Shown: positions 34,471 through 45,719 of the stretch, piece after piece
How positions within the stretch are numbered: position 1 is the first letter of the stretch
Layout of the letters: every line of letters starts with the position of its first letter
Source: Lytechinus pictus
Taxonomy: Eukaryota; Echinodermata; Echinoidea; Temnopleuroida; Toxopneustidae
Assembly: GCF_037042905.1 (NCBI RefSeq)
Contig: NC_087249.1
Location: 14,013,201 to 14,077,200, forward strand
Length of the DNA: 64,000 bases
Direction of reading: 5' to 3'
The notes under the pieces: model-generated
The model's input: the letters and a program-made list of their open reading frames with translations, nothing else
What the model was told of the DNA's origin: nothing
Database searches by the model: none
Program-made: the position numbers and the translations under genes

Positions 34471-34496
34471 ATGCTCTACCACTGAGCTATATCCCC
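34471..34496 (-). pseudogene. tRNA-Cys 5' part, interrupted gene
   Basis: The first 26 nt of tRNA-Cys (acceptor strand, D-arm with A-box). It completes the fragment at 33355-33400 with no base lost or repeated at the break, apart from a few extra bases next to it in the insertion. Confidence 0.85.
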
Positions 34497-35329
34497 TTCA
34501 TGCAGTACAATTTTTATGATATAGACTTGAAATAGTGGGTACAGAAGCGAATGGTTGGTCGAGAGGAGATAACGAAACAACCGTGAATCAGACCTGCAAA
34601 ATAAACCAACGTCCTAGCCTTTACCCAAGGGTTCAATAATTAAGAAATAATATTAATTCACAACTTTATTTCACAGTATTCCTAAAACGAAGACTTAAGA
34701 TCTGACTTTCTCAATCAATTGCTGTTAAATATTTTGTTAGTTTGATATTAAATCTTTTTTCATAGAACCTTCCATCTAGCCCAAGTCAATCCCAAAACAA
34801 AATCCATACGAGCATGACTACAAAACGCTAAAACTGTCATCAAAATCTGATGTAAAATTATGACATTTAAAATTTCGCTCGATCTAAAAAAAACCCAGTC
34901 ATACACGAAACTGCTGGTATGCAAACGGGGCAGGTGGTATGACGTCACTATTTGTTTCGTATTTATGAACTACGAGATACATTTGTACGTGTTTTCAATT
35001 AAAAGTTTCTCTACTTTCCATTAAAAAACAGTCCATTTGCTGAGATAGAATCACCCATTTTGAAGCTGTACAATATTTTGTGAAAATAAGAGAAAATTTG
35101 AAACGTCGTAATACCTTCCTATTTCACAATTGACTTTGACGATTTCTGTTTTCCAGTGTGGCGCGTTATTTTGTTTATTCTTCTATATATATATATATCT
35201 ATTCAAATCAGTATGTCGTTAGTTGGGACCAGATTATCGTCACAAGCCATTTCCTGAAGGTGAATTTTCCTGCAATAGAAAAACGAAAAGCGAGATTATC
35301 ACATTGGTTTGGGACATGGCCCTGGGAAG

Positions 35330-35495
35330 CAGGGGTGCTGATGGGGGTGACCCCCAAGGACTGGCGTAAATCCTTGCGTCACACGGGCGGGGGTAGTGAT
35401 CTATTGTTCCACTCCACCCGCCCACCCCTGAACAAAAAGTGTGACGCAAAAATTTACGCCAGTGCCCCCAAGATTTTCCTTGGGGGGTGATGCGT
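35330..35495. repeat. Imperfect inverted repeat
   Basis: GACTGGCGTAAATCCTTGCG and TCACACGGGCGGG are mirrored by CGCAAAAATTTACGCCAGTG and CCCGCCCACCCC. The foldback covers about 165 bp and has no coding content. Confidence 0.55.
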
Positions 35496-35751
35496 TTATT
35501 ATTCTCCATAGGCAACACCCCCAGATATTATGGGAGGTGTGTAAAAATGGAAAAAAAATGTAACAAAAATGACCTTCATTGTGTTATGAACCCCACCCCC
35601 CCCCCCTTTTTTTTTTTTGGGGGGGGGCTTTTTAAATTTCTTTGGACCGAAATGGAAATGACCTCAAGTTTGTAGTGAAAGCAATTTTTTTCTTCATTTT
35701 TTTATTTTCAAATTTAAATCAGCGACCCCAGTTTAAAAAGTTTTTAAGACG

Positions 35752-35789
35752 TCTGCAGTCGAATGTTCTACCACTGAACTATATACCCC
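35752..35789 (-). pseudogene. tRNA-Cys 5' half, degraded
   Basis: Retains the anticodon (CTGCAG), the D-arm with changes, and an acceptor strand with one extra base; the T-arm and 3' end are missing. It lacks a B-box and cannot act as a tRNA gene. Confidence 0.8.
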
Positions 35790-36050
35790 TTCTTAAAGGA
35801 CCCGGAGAAAAAGATACACATGAGTTAGATAGATATAGGAGAAAATTCTGTTAAAAATAATATTGCTTGTTGTGCATAAATTCGTGAAAATATATGTCAT
35901 AATTCCTTTAGCTACATCCAAATTAGTTGGAAGACTTTAAATATAATGTTCTTTTATGTTTCTCTGTGAATTCTTATAAACTGGTGGACTTGACCTGGAA
36001 GTATTGGTTTTATCGGATTTTCTTATTATTTTTGAAAAGGGTAAAATAGC

Positions 36051-36122
36051 AGGGGACACCCGGGTTCGAACCGGGGACCTATCGATCTGCAGTCGAATGC
36101 TCTACCACTGAGCTATATCCCC
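36051..36122 (-). tRNA. tRNA-Cys (GCA), intact with anticodon-stem variant
   Basis: Full length with standard A- and B-boxes. One base differs from the consensus at the foot of the anticodon arm (GATAGGT instead of GAGAGGT). A minus-strand TTTT follows the gene. First unit of the regular array. Confidence 0.92.
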
Positions 36123-36738
36123 TTCTTGTTTACAGACGAATCCAGCCCAAACAAACGTTGTTTTACAAGGAAAATGACAAATCAGACGAGTAGATACATG
36201 TATATAGGTGAAAATGTGACCAATGTCGAACAGACGAACAACAAAAAAATTTTGAATTTTTAAAAGTGGTAAAAATGTGTAATCACTATATACCTATGCA
36301 TACTTCAAATTGGCCACATTGTTCAGGATTTACAATTCCGTTTGCTCCAATACTATGGATGGCCAAAATGTCATTTCCCCCCCCCAAAAAAAAAATCATC
36401 TTTTCCCATGAGGACATAAAAGAAAATGACATATAAAATGAAATATCATCACCCCCCCCCCCCGCCGCCGCCATTAAATTACACCTATCATGCCATGACC
36501 TACACAAGACGGATGATTTCGCTTTATCACCCGTGTTGTGCATGATAACTCTTTCGTGAAAAATAAGGAAAAAAATATCATAATTTTTTTTAGCTTATAC
36601 ATCCAAATTTGATGGGGGATTTCAATATAATGCTACTTAAGTTTCTTTATCAATTCAAATCAAATGTAGTGTTGGACTTGACCTAGAAGTGTTGGATTTA
36701 TTGGATTTTCTTGTTATTTTGGAAAAGGGTAAAATAGC

Positions 36739-36810
36739 AGGGGACACCCGGGTTCGAACCGGGGACCTCTCGATCTGCAGTCGAATGCTCTACCACTGAG
36801 CTATATCCCC
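36739..36810 (-). tRNA. tRNA-Cys (GCA), intact
   Basis: Consensus sequence with all stems paired and internal promoter boxes TAGCTCAGTGG and GGTTCGAACCC. TTTT lies 4-5 nt past the 3' end. Confidence 0.96.
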
Positions 36811-37418
36811 TTCTTGTTTACAGGCGAATCCAGCCCAAACAAACGTTGTTTTACGAGGAAAATGACAAATCAGACGAGTAGATACATGTATACAGATGAA
36901 AATGTGACCAATGTCGAACAGACGAACAACAAAAAAGTTATGAATTTTTAAAAGTGGTAAAAATTTGTAATCACTATATACCTATGCATACTTCAAATTG
37001 GCCACATTGGTAAGGATTTACAATTCCATTTACTCCAATACTATGGATGGCCAAAATGTCATTTTTTCCCCCAAAAAAATAATCTTTTCCCATGAGGACA
37101 TAAAAGAAAATGAGATATGAAATTAAATATCATCACCCCCCCCCCCGCCGCCATTAAATTACACCTATCATGCCATGACCTACACAAGACGGATGATTTC
37201 GCTTTATCACCCGTGTTGTGCATGATAACTCTTTCGTGAAAACTAAGAAAAAAAATGTCATAATTTTGTTTAGCTTATATATCCAAATTTGATGTGGTAT
37301 TTCAATATAATGCTACTTAAGTTTCTTTATCAATTCAAATCAAATGTAGTCATGGACTTGACCTAGAAGTGTTGGATTTATCGGATTTTCTTGTTATTTT
37401 GAAAAAGGGTAAAATAGC

Positions 37419-37490
37419 AGGGGACACCCGGGTTCGAACCGGGGACCTCTCGATCTGCAGTCGAATGCTCTACCACTGAGCTATATCCCC
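37419..37490 (-). tRNA. tRNA-Cys (GCA), intact
   Basis: Identical to the consensus copy; the downstream minus-strand sequence GCTATTTTACCC supplies a pol III terminator. Confidence 0.96.
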
Positions 37491-38098
37491 TTTTTGTTTA
37501 CAGGCGAATCCAGCCCAAATAAACGTTGTTTTACGAGGAAAATGACAAATCAGACGAGTAGATACATGTATATAAGTGATAATGTGACCAATATCTGACA
37601 AACAATAAGAAAGTTATACATTTTTAAAAGTGGTAAAAATTTGTTATCACTGTTCTTATATGCATACTTCAAATTGGCCACATTGGTAAGGATTTACAAT
37701 TCCATTTACCCCAATACTATGGATGGCCAAAATGTCATTTTCCCCCCCAAAACAATCATCTTTTCCCATGAGGACATAAAAGAAAATGAGATATGAAATG
37801 AAATATCATCACCCCCCCCCCCCCCGCCGCCATTAAATTACACCTATCATGCCATGACCTACACAAGACGGATGATTTCGCTTTGTCACCCGTGTTGTGC
37901 ATGATAACTCTTTCGTGAAAAATAAGGGGAAAAAATATCATAATTTTTTTTAGCTTATACATCCAAATTTGATGTGGTATTTCAATATAATGCTACTTAG
38001 GTTTCTTTATCAATTCAAATCAAATGTCGTGGTGGACTTGACCTAGAAGTGTTGGATTTATCGGATTTTCTTGTTATTTTGAAAAAGGGTAAAATAGC

Positions 38099-38170
38099 AG
38101 GGGATACCCGGGTTCGAACCGGGGACCTCTCGATCTGCAGTCGAATGCTCTACCACTGAGCTATATCCCC
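38099..38170 (-). tRNA. tRNA-Cys (GCA), intact, acceptor-stem variant
   Basis: Differs from the consensus only in the 3' acceptor strand (TATCCCC for TGTCCCC). This turns the U6-G67 wobble into a U-A pair, so folding should be kept or slightly improved. Confidence 0.95.
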
Positions 38171-38778
38171 TTCTTGTTTACAGGCGAATCCAGCCCAAAC
38201 AAACGTTGTTTTACGAGGAAAATGACAAATCAGACGAGTAGATACATGTATACAGATGAAAATGTGACCAATGTCGAACAGACGAACAACAAAAAAGTTA
38301 TGAATTTTTAAAAGTGGTAAAAATTTGTAATCACTATATACCTATGCATACTTCAAATTGGCCACATTGGTAAGGATTTACAATTCCATTTACTCCAATA
38401 CTATGGATGGCCAAAATGTCATTTTTTCCCCCAAAAAAATAATCTTTTCCCATGAGGACATAAAAGAAAATGAGATATGAAATTAAATATCATCACCCCC
38501 CCCCCCGCCGCCATTAAATTACACCTATCATGCCATGACCTACACAAGACGGATGATTTCGCTTTATCACCCGTGTTGTGCATGATAACTCTTTCGTGAA
38601 AACTAAGAAAAAAAATGTCATAATTTTGTTTAGCTTATATATCCAAATTTGATGTGGTATTTCAATATAATGCTACTTAAGTTTCTTTATCAATTCAAAT
38701 CAAATGTAGTCATGGACTTGACCTAGAAGTGTTGGATTTATCGGATTTTCTTGTTATTTTGAAAAAGGGTAAAATAGC

Positions 38779-38850
38779 AGGGGACACCCGGGTTCGAACC
38801 GGGGACCTCTCGATCTGCAGTCGAATGCTCTACCACTGAGCTATATCCCC
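38779..38850 (-). tRNA. tRNA-Cys (GCA), intact
   Basis: Consensus copy; the counterpart of the gene at 37419 within the duplicated 1.36-kb block. Confidence 0.96.
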
Positions 38851-39454
38851 TTTTTGTTTACAGGCGAATCCAGCCCAAATAAACGTTGTTTTACGAGGAA
38901 AATGACAAATCAGACGAGTAGATACATGTATATAAGTGATAATGTGACCAATATCTGACAAACAATAAGAAAGTTATACATTTTTAAAAGTGGTAAAAAT
39001 TTGTTATCACTGTTCTTATATGCATACTTCAAATTGGCCACATTGGTAAGGATTTACAATTCCATTTACCCCAATACTATGGATGGCCAAAATGTCATTT
39101 TCCCCCCCAAAACAATCATCTTTTCCCATGAGGACATAAAAGAAAATGAGATATGAAATGAAATATCATCACCCCCCCCCCGCCGCCATTAAATTACACC
39201 TATCATGCCATGACCTACACAAGACGGATGATTTCGCTTTGTCACCCGTGTTGTGCATGATAACTCTTTCGTGAAAAATAAGGGGAAAAAATATCATAAT
39301 TTTTTTTAGCTTATACATCCAAATTTGATGTGGTATTTCAATATAATGCTACTTAGGTTTCTTTATCAATTCAAATCAAATGTCGTGGTGGACTTGACCT
39401 AGAAGTGTTGGATTTATCGGATTTTCTTGTTATTTTGAAAAAGGGTAAAATAGC

Positions 39455-39526
39455 AGGGGATACCCGGGTTCGAACCGGGGACCTCTCGATCTGCAGTCGA
39501 ATGCTCTACCACTGAGCTATATCCCC
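39455..39526 (-). tRNA. tRNA-Cys (GCA), intact, acceptor-stem variant
   Basis: Carries the same TATCCCC acceptor change as the copy at 38099, consistent with duplication of a two-gene block. Confidence 0.95.
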
Positions 39527-40127
39527 TTTTTGTTTACAGGCGAATCCAGCCCAAATAAACGTTGTTTTACGAGGAAAATGACAAATCAGACGAGTAGATA
39601 CATGTATATAAGTGATAATGTGACCAATATCTGACAAACAATAAGAAAGTTATGAATTTTTAAAAGTGGTAAAAGTTTGTAATCACTATATTCCTATGCA
39701 TACTTCAAATTGGCCACATTTGTAATGATTTACAATTCCATTTACTCCAATACTATGGATGGCCAAAATGTCATTTTCCCCCAAAAAACAATCACCTTTT
39801 CCCATGAGGACATAAAAGAAAATGAGATATGAAATGAAATATCATCACCCCCCCGCCGCCATTAAATTACACCTATCATGCCATGACCTACACAAGACGG
39901 ATGATTTCGCTTTATCACCCGTGTTGTGCATGATAACTCTTTCGTGAAAAATAAGGGGGGAAAATATCATATTTTTTTTTAGCTTATACATCCAAATTTG
40001 ATGTGGTATTTCAATATAATGCTACTTAGGTTTCTTTATCAATTCAAATCAAATGTCGTGGTGGACTTGACCTAGAAGTGTTGGATTTATCGGATTTTCT
40101 TGTTATTTTGAAAAAGGGTAAAATAGC

Positions 40128-40199
40128 AGGGGACACCCGGGTTCGAACCGGGGACCTCTCGATCTGCAGTCGAATGCTCTACCACTGAGCTATATCCCC
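40128..40199 (-). tRNA. tRNA-Cys (GCA), intact
   Basis: Consensus sequence; TTTT follows shortly downstream on the minus strand. Confidence 0.96.
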
Positions 40200-40811
40200 T
40201 TTTTGTTTACAGGCGAATCCAGCCCAAATAAACGTTGTTTTACGAGGAAAATGACAAATCAGACGAGTAGATACATGTATATAAGTGATAATGTGACCAA
40301 TGTCGGACAATCAATAAGAAAGTTATGAATTTCTAAAAGTGGTAAAAATTTGTTATCACTGTTCTTATATGCATACTTCAAATTGGCCACATTGGTAAGG
40401 ATTTACAATTCCATTTACTCCAATACTCTGGATGGCCAAAAAGTAATTTTTCCCTCAAAAAAAAAAATCATCTTTTCCCATGAGGACATAAAAGAAAATG
40501 ACATATAAAATGAAATATCATCACCCCCCCCCCCCCCCGCCGCCATTAAATTACACCTATCATGCCATGACCTACACAAGACGGATGATTTCGCTTTGTC
40601 ACCCTTGTTGTGCATGATAACTCTTTCGTGAAAAATAAGGGGAAAAAATATCATAATTTTTTTTAGCTTATACATCCAAATTTGATGTGGTATTTCAATA
40701 TAATGCTACTTAAGTTTCTTTATCAATTCAAATCAAATGTAGTGGTGGACTTGACCTAGAAGTGTTGGATTTATCGGATTTTCTTGTTATTTTGGAAAAG
40801 GGTAAAATAGC

Positions 40812-40883
40812 AGGGGACACCCGGGTTCGAAGCGGGGACCTCTCGATCTACAGTCGAATGCTCTACCACTGAGCTATATCCCC
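40812..40883 (-). pseudogene. tRNA-Cys-derived copy with GTA anticodon and broken T-stem
   Basis: Full length, but the anticodon loop reads CTGTAGA, so the anticodon is GTA (a Tyr anticodon) on a Cys body. The T-stem also has C where G53 should pair with C61, the pair that closes the T-loop and is nearly invariant. Likely non-functional; if transcribed it would be an odd tRNA. Confidence 0.85.
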
Positions 40884-41110
40884 TTATACTATGGATTGGG
40901 ACTTGAACTATCTTGCTGCATTGTGTATAAACGGTTTGCTGGAAAACATAGATGATGAAATAACCATGTAATAGGAACCAGGAATCACGTCAAACTATGC
41001 ATTCAATATCAGAAACTTTTTGAGAGCTGGGTAAAGGAAGGCATCATCGCAGAGCAGGAAATAAAAATTCTCACCCACCATCCGGGGGGGGGGGGGGGTG
41101 GGCAGAGTAC
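40884..41110. repeat. Flank duplicated about 4 kb downstream
   Basis: TTATACTATGGATTGGGACT and the following sequence through GAGAGCTGGGTAAAGGAAGG to a G-run recur nearly unchanged at 44893-45115. The same array flank therefore occurs twice, once after each of two mutated tRNA copies. Confidence 0.9.
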
Positions 41111-41608
41111 AAGCATTTAAAACGCTTAAAATATAATCGAAATCGGGTATAAAATTATGACATTTCAAATTTCGCTCAATCTCAAAATCATTTTATGCAC
41201 GACACTGCCAGGCGGGTATGAAAATAATGGTTATGACATCATTTGCTCACTATCTATTTTTTTTTCATTTAAGAAAGATGAAATGGAAGATATAATTTTT
41301 ACGGTTTTCAATCAAAAGTTTCCTTGCTTTCAATTAAAAAATATGTCCATATGATGAAACAGAAAAGAATAGTGAGTGCAATCACTGACTTCTTATTTTG
41401 ACCCATTTTGACATTATTTTATGAAAAAACGATAATTTTGAAACGTCGTAACTTTATTTGACTTTGATGATTTTCTTTTTCTTTCCAGCTTTGTGCGTCT
41501 TTGATTCATCTATATCTATTGAAATCTATTTATTGTTAGTTGGGACCAAAATCTTCACACGAATTTCGAGTCGGATTTTAATGTAATTGAAAAAAAGTAT
41601 ATATTGTC

Positions 41609-41634
41609 AGGGGACACCCGGGTTTGAACCGGGG
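41609..41634 (-). pseudogene. tRNA-Cys 3' end fragment
   Basis: Only the 3' acceptor strand and T-arm (GGTTCAAACCC variant) remain; it then changes to sequence that also occurs at about 47220-47390. Confidence 0.85.
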
Positions 41635-41804
41635 CATTGGGGGCAAGTGACCCCTTCCCCCACTCTTCTAGCGCAAAGTCTGTTATTCTAGGAATTCATA
41701 TCGAGGTTGTGTATCGTGTTTATCAATGATGTTTGCTGCGATGTGAAATTTCCTTTGATTCCATCAAATGCTGTCCCTTGTGCCGATGTAAAAAATATGT
41801 GATC

Positions 41805-41873
41805 AGGGGACTCCCGGTTACATGGGACCTCTCGATCTGCAGTCGAATGTTCTACCACTGAACTATATCACCT
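41805..41873 (-). pseudogene. tRNA-Cys, degraded full-length copy
   Basis: The anticodon and most of the D-arm are present, but the T-arm is destroyed (GTAACCGGGA in place of GGTTCGAACCCGGG) and the acceptor strand has changes (GGTGATA). No B-box. Confidence 0.85.
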
Positions 41874-42477
41874 TCTTGTTTACAGGCAAATCCAGCCCAA
41901 ATAAACGTTGTTTTAAGAGGAAAATGACAAATCAGACGAGTAGATAAATGTATATAAGTGATAATGTGACCAACGTCGGACAAACAATTAGAAAGTTATG
42001 AATTTCTAAAAGTGGTAAAAATTTGTTATCACTGTGTACTTATATGCATATTTCAAATTGGCCACATTGCTAAGGATTTACATTTTCATTTACTCCAATA
42101 CATGAATGGCCAAAATGTCATTTTTTCCACACAAAAAAATCACTTTTCCCATGAGGACATAAAAAAAATGAGGTATAAAATGAAATATCATCACCCCCCC
42201 CCCCCGCCGCCATTAAATTACACTTATCATGCCATGACCTACACAAGACGGATGATTTCGCTTTATCACCCGTGTTGTGCATGATAACTCTTTCGAGAAA
42301 CTAAGAAAAAAAATATCTTAATTTTTTTTTAGCTTATACATCCAAATTTGATGTGGTATTTCAAGATAATGCTACTTAAGTTTCTTTATCAATTCAAATC
42401 AAATGTAGTGGTGGACTTGACCTAGAAGTGTTGGATTTATCGGATTTTCTTGTTATTTTGGAAAAGGGTAAAATAGC

Positions 42478-42549
42478 AGGGGACACCCGGGTTCGAAGCG
42501 GGGACCTCTCGATCTGCAGTCGAATGCTCTACCACTGAGCCATATCCCC
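42478..42549 (-). pseudogene. tRNA-Cys (GCA), full length with T-stem defect
   Basis: The anticodon is GCA, but the G53-C61 pair is lost as in the copy at 40812, and A9 next to the acceptor has become G. Activity is doubtful. The shared T-stem change suggests common descent with the copy at 40812. Confidence 0.75.
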
Positions 42550-43157
42550 TTCTTGATTACAGGCGAATCCAGCCCAAATAAACGTTGTTTTACGAGGAAA
42601 ATGACAAATCAGACGAGTAGATACATATATAAGTGATAATGTGACCAATGTCGGACAAACAATAAGAAAGTTATGAATTTCTAAAAGTGGTAAAAATTTG
42701 TTATCACTGTACTTATATGCATACTTCAAATTGGCCACATTGCTAAGGATTTACATTTCCATTTACTCCAATACATGAATGGCCAAAATGTCATTTTTCC
42801 AAAAAAAAAATCACTTTTCCCATGAGGACATAAAAGAAAATGAGATATGAAATTAAATATCATCACCCCCCCCCCCCCCGCCGCCGCCATTAAATTACAC
42901 CTATCATGCCATGACCTACACAAGACGGATGATTTCGCTTTATCACCCGTGTTGTGCATGATAACTCTTTCGTGAAAACTAAGAAAAAAAATATCATGTT
43001 TTTTTTTTGGCTTATACATCCAAATTTGATGGGGGATTTCAATATAAATGCTACTTAAGTTTCTTTATCAATTCAAACAAATGTAGTGGTGGACTTGACC
43101 TATAGAAGTGTTGGATTTATCGGATTTTCTTGTTATTTTGGAAAAGGGTAAAATTGC

Positions 43158-43229
43158 AGGGGACACCCGGGTTCGAACCGGGGACCTCTCGATCTGCAGT
43201 CGAATGCTCTACCACTGAGCTACATCCCC
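43158..43229 (-). tRNA. tRNA-Cys (GCA), acceptor G7 variant
   Basis: One change, GGGGATG for GGGGATA, gives a G7-U66 wobble. All other elements are consensus, so it is probably functional. Confidence 0.9.
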
Positions 43230-43836
43230 TTCTTGTTTACAGGCGAATCCAGCCCAAACAAACGTTGTTTTACGAGGAAAATGACAAATCAGACGAGTAG
43301 ATACATGTATATAAGTGATAATGTGACCAATGTCGGACAAACAATAAGAAAGTTATGAATTTCTAAAAGTGGTAAAAATTTGTTATCACTGTACTTATAT
43401 GCATACTTCAAATTGGCCACATTGCTAAGGATTTACATTTCCATTTACTCCAATACATGAATGGCCAAAATGTCATTTTTCCAAAAAAAAATCACTTTTC
43501 CCATGAGGACATAAAAGAAAATGACATATAAAATGAAATATCATCACCCCCCCCCCCCGCCGCCGCCATTAAATTACACCTATCATGCCATGACCTACAC
43601 AAGACGGATGATTTCGCTTTATCACCCGTGTTGTGCATGATAATTCTTTTGTGAAAACTAAGGGAAAAAATATCATGATTTTTTTTTTGCTTATACATCC
43701 AAATTTGATGGTGGATTTCAATATAATGCTACTTAAGTTTCTTTATCAATTCAAATCAAATGTAGTGGTGGACTTGACCTATAGAAGTGTTGGATTTATC
43801 GGATTTTCTTGTTATTTTGGAAAAGGGTAAAATTGC

Positions 43837-43908
43837 AGGGGACACCCGGGTTCGAACCGGGGACCTCTCGATCTGCAGTCGAATGCTCTACCACTGAGCT
43901 ATATCCCC
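43837..43908 (-). tRNA. tRNA-Cys (GCA), intact
   Basis: Consensus sequence. The minus-strand 3' flank is GCAATTTTACCC, with a TTTT terminator. Confidence 0.96.
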
Positions 43909-44207
43909 TTCTTGTTTACAGGCGAATCCAGCCCAAATAAACGTTGTTTTACGAGGAAAATGACAAATCAGACGAGTAGATACATGTATATAAGTGATAA
44001 TGTGACCAATGTCGGACAAACAATAAGAAAGTTATGAATTTCTAAAAGTGGTAAAAATTTGTTATCACTGTACTTATATGCATACTTTCAATTGGCCACA
44101 TTGCTAAGGATTTACATTTCCATTTACTCCAATACATGAATGGCCAAAATGTCATTTTTCCAACAAAAAAAATCACTTTTCCCATGAGGACATAAAAGAA
44201 AATGACA

Positions 44208-44520
44208 TACAGGCGAATCCAGCCCAAATAATCGTTGTTTTACGAGGAAAATGACAAATCAGACGAGTAGATACATGTATACAGATGAAAATGTAACCAA
44301 TATCTGACAAACAATAAGAAAGTTATGAATTTTTAAAAGTGGTAAAAATTTGTTATCACTGTACACCTATATGCATACTTCAAATTGGCCACATTGCTAA
44401 GGATTTACATTTCCATTTACTCCAATACATGAATGGCCAAAATGTCAATTTTCCAAAAAAAAATAACTTTTCCCATGAGGACATAAAAGAAAATGACATA
44501 TAAAATGAAATATCATCACC
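44208..44520. repeat. Array unit that has lost its tRNA gene
   Basis: At about 44208 the spacer motif AAAATGACATA jumps straight to CAGGCGAATCCAGCCCAAAT, which normally follows a tRNA gene. The usual middle of the spacer and one tRNA gene are missing, consistent with an internal deletion or unequal exchange. It explains the 985-bp step between the genes at 43837 and 44822. Confidence 0.88.
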
Positions 44521-44821
44521 CCCCCCCCGTCCCATTAAATTACACCTATCATGCCATGACCTACATAAGACAAAATATGATTTCGCTCTATCACCCGTGT
44601 TGTGCACGATAACTCTTTCGTGAAAAATACGGGGGGGGGGGGGAATGTTACAATTTTTGTTTAGCTTATACATCTAAATTTGATGGGGGATTTCAATATA
44701 ATGCTATTTAAGTTTCTTTATCAATTCAAAACAAATGCAGTGGTGGAATTGACCTGTTAGTGTTATTTTGGATTTATTGGATTTTCTTGTTATTTTGGAA
44801 AAGGGTAAAATAGCAATTATC

Positions 44822-44893
44822 AGGGGACACCCGGGTTCGAACCGGGAACCTCTCGATCTGCAGTCGAATGCTCTACCACTGAGCTTTTTACCC
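44822..44893 (-). pseudogene. tRNA-Cys (GCA) with damaged acceptor stem
   Basis: The anticodon and T-arm are intact, but the 5' acceptor strand reads GGGTAAA, leaving positions 4 and 6 unpaired with the 3' strand. Probably not processed into a working tRNA. Confidence 0.8.
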
Positions 44894-45647
44894 TTATACT
44901 ATGGATTGGGACTTGAACTATCTTGCTGCATTGTGTATAAACGGTTTGCTGGAAAACATAGATGATGAAATAACCATGTAATAGGAACCAGGAATCACGC
45001 AAAAATATGCATTCAATATCAGTAACTTTTTGAGAGCTGGGTAAAGGAAGGCATCATCGCAGAGCAGGAAAATAAAATTTCTCACCCACCATCCGGGGGG
45101 GGGGGGGGTGTGGGTAGAGTACAAGCATTTAAAACGCTTAAAATATAATCGAAATCGGGTATAAAATTATGACATTTCAAATTTCGCTCAATCTCAAAAA
45201 CATTTTATGCACGACACTGCCAGGCGGGTATGAAAATAATGGATATGACATAATTTGCTCACAATTTTTTTTTTCATGGAAATGGAAAATATAATTTTTA
45301 CGTTTTTCAATCAAAAGTTTCCTTGCTTTCAATTAAAAAAATGTCCATATGATGAGACAGAAGAGAAAAGTGAGTGCAACCATTGACTTCTTTATTTTTA
45401 CCCATTTTGACGTTATTTTGACAATATTTGGCATAATTTTGACCTTATTTTATGAAAAAAAACGATAATTTTGAAACGTCGTAACTTTATTTGACTTTGA
45501 TGATTTTTTTCCAGTGTTGTGCGTCTCTGATTCATCTCTTATCTATTCAAATCTATTTATTGTTAGTTGGGACCTAAAATCGTCACATGTGATTCCCTAT
45601 AGAGTCGGATTTTAATGTAATAAAAAAAATATGTAAGAGAGATTGTC

Positions 45648-45719
45648 AGGGGACACCCGGGTTCGAACCGGGGACCTCTCGATCTGCAGTCGAATGCTCT
45701 ACCACTGAGCTATATCCCC
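45648..45719 (-). tRNA. tRNA-Cys (GCA), intact
   Basis: Consensus gene outside the regular array, in a different flank. A T-rich terminator lies about 20 nt downstream on the minus strand. Confidence 0.95.

Larger units (their letters stand above)
36051..44893 (-). repeat. Head-to-tail tandem array of about 680-bp units, each carrying tRNA-Cys
   Basis: tRNA genes start at 36051, 36739, 37419, 38099, 38779, 39455 and 40128, then the mutated copy at 40812, giving steps of 688, 680, 680, 680, 676, 673 and 684 bp. After a disturbed stretch the series resumes at 42478, 43158, 43837 and 44822. Each spacer carries the same blocks: ACAGGCGAATCCAGCCCAAA after the gene, a C-run next to GCCGCCATTAAATTACACC, and GTGTTGGATTTAT with GGATTTTCTTGTTATTTT before the next gene. 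All tRNA copies face the minus strand. Confidence 0.97.

Noticed and set aside
36286-44673. Recurring minus-strand peptide with DKAKSSVLCRSWHDRCNLM in many copies
   Set aside because: It is the spacer of the tRNA array read in one frame. Its repetition follows the 680-bp unit, its frame ends at variable C-runs, and no initiation or splice context supports it.
36051-44893. CRISPR-like regular repeats
   Set aside because: The unit is about 680 bp, both gene and spacer are conserved, and the genome is animal; it is a tandem tRNA array.
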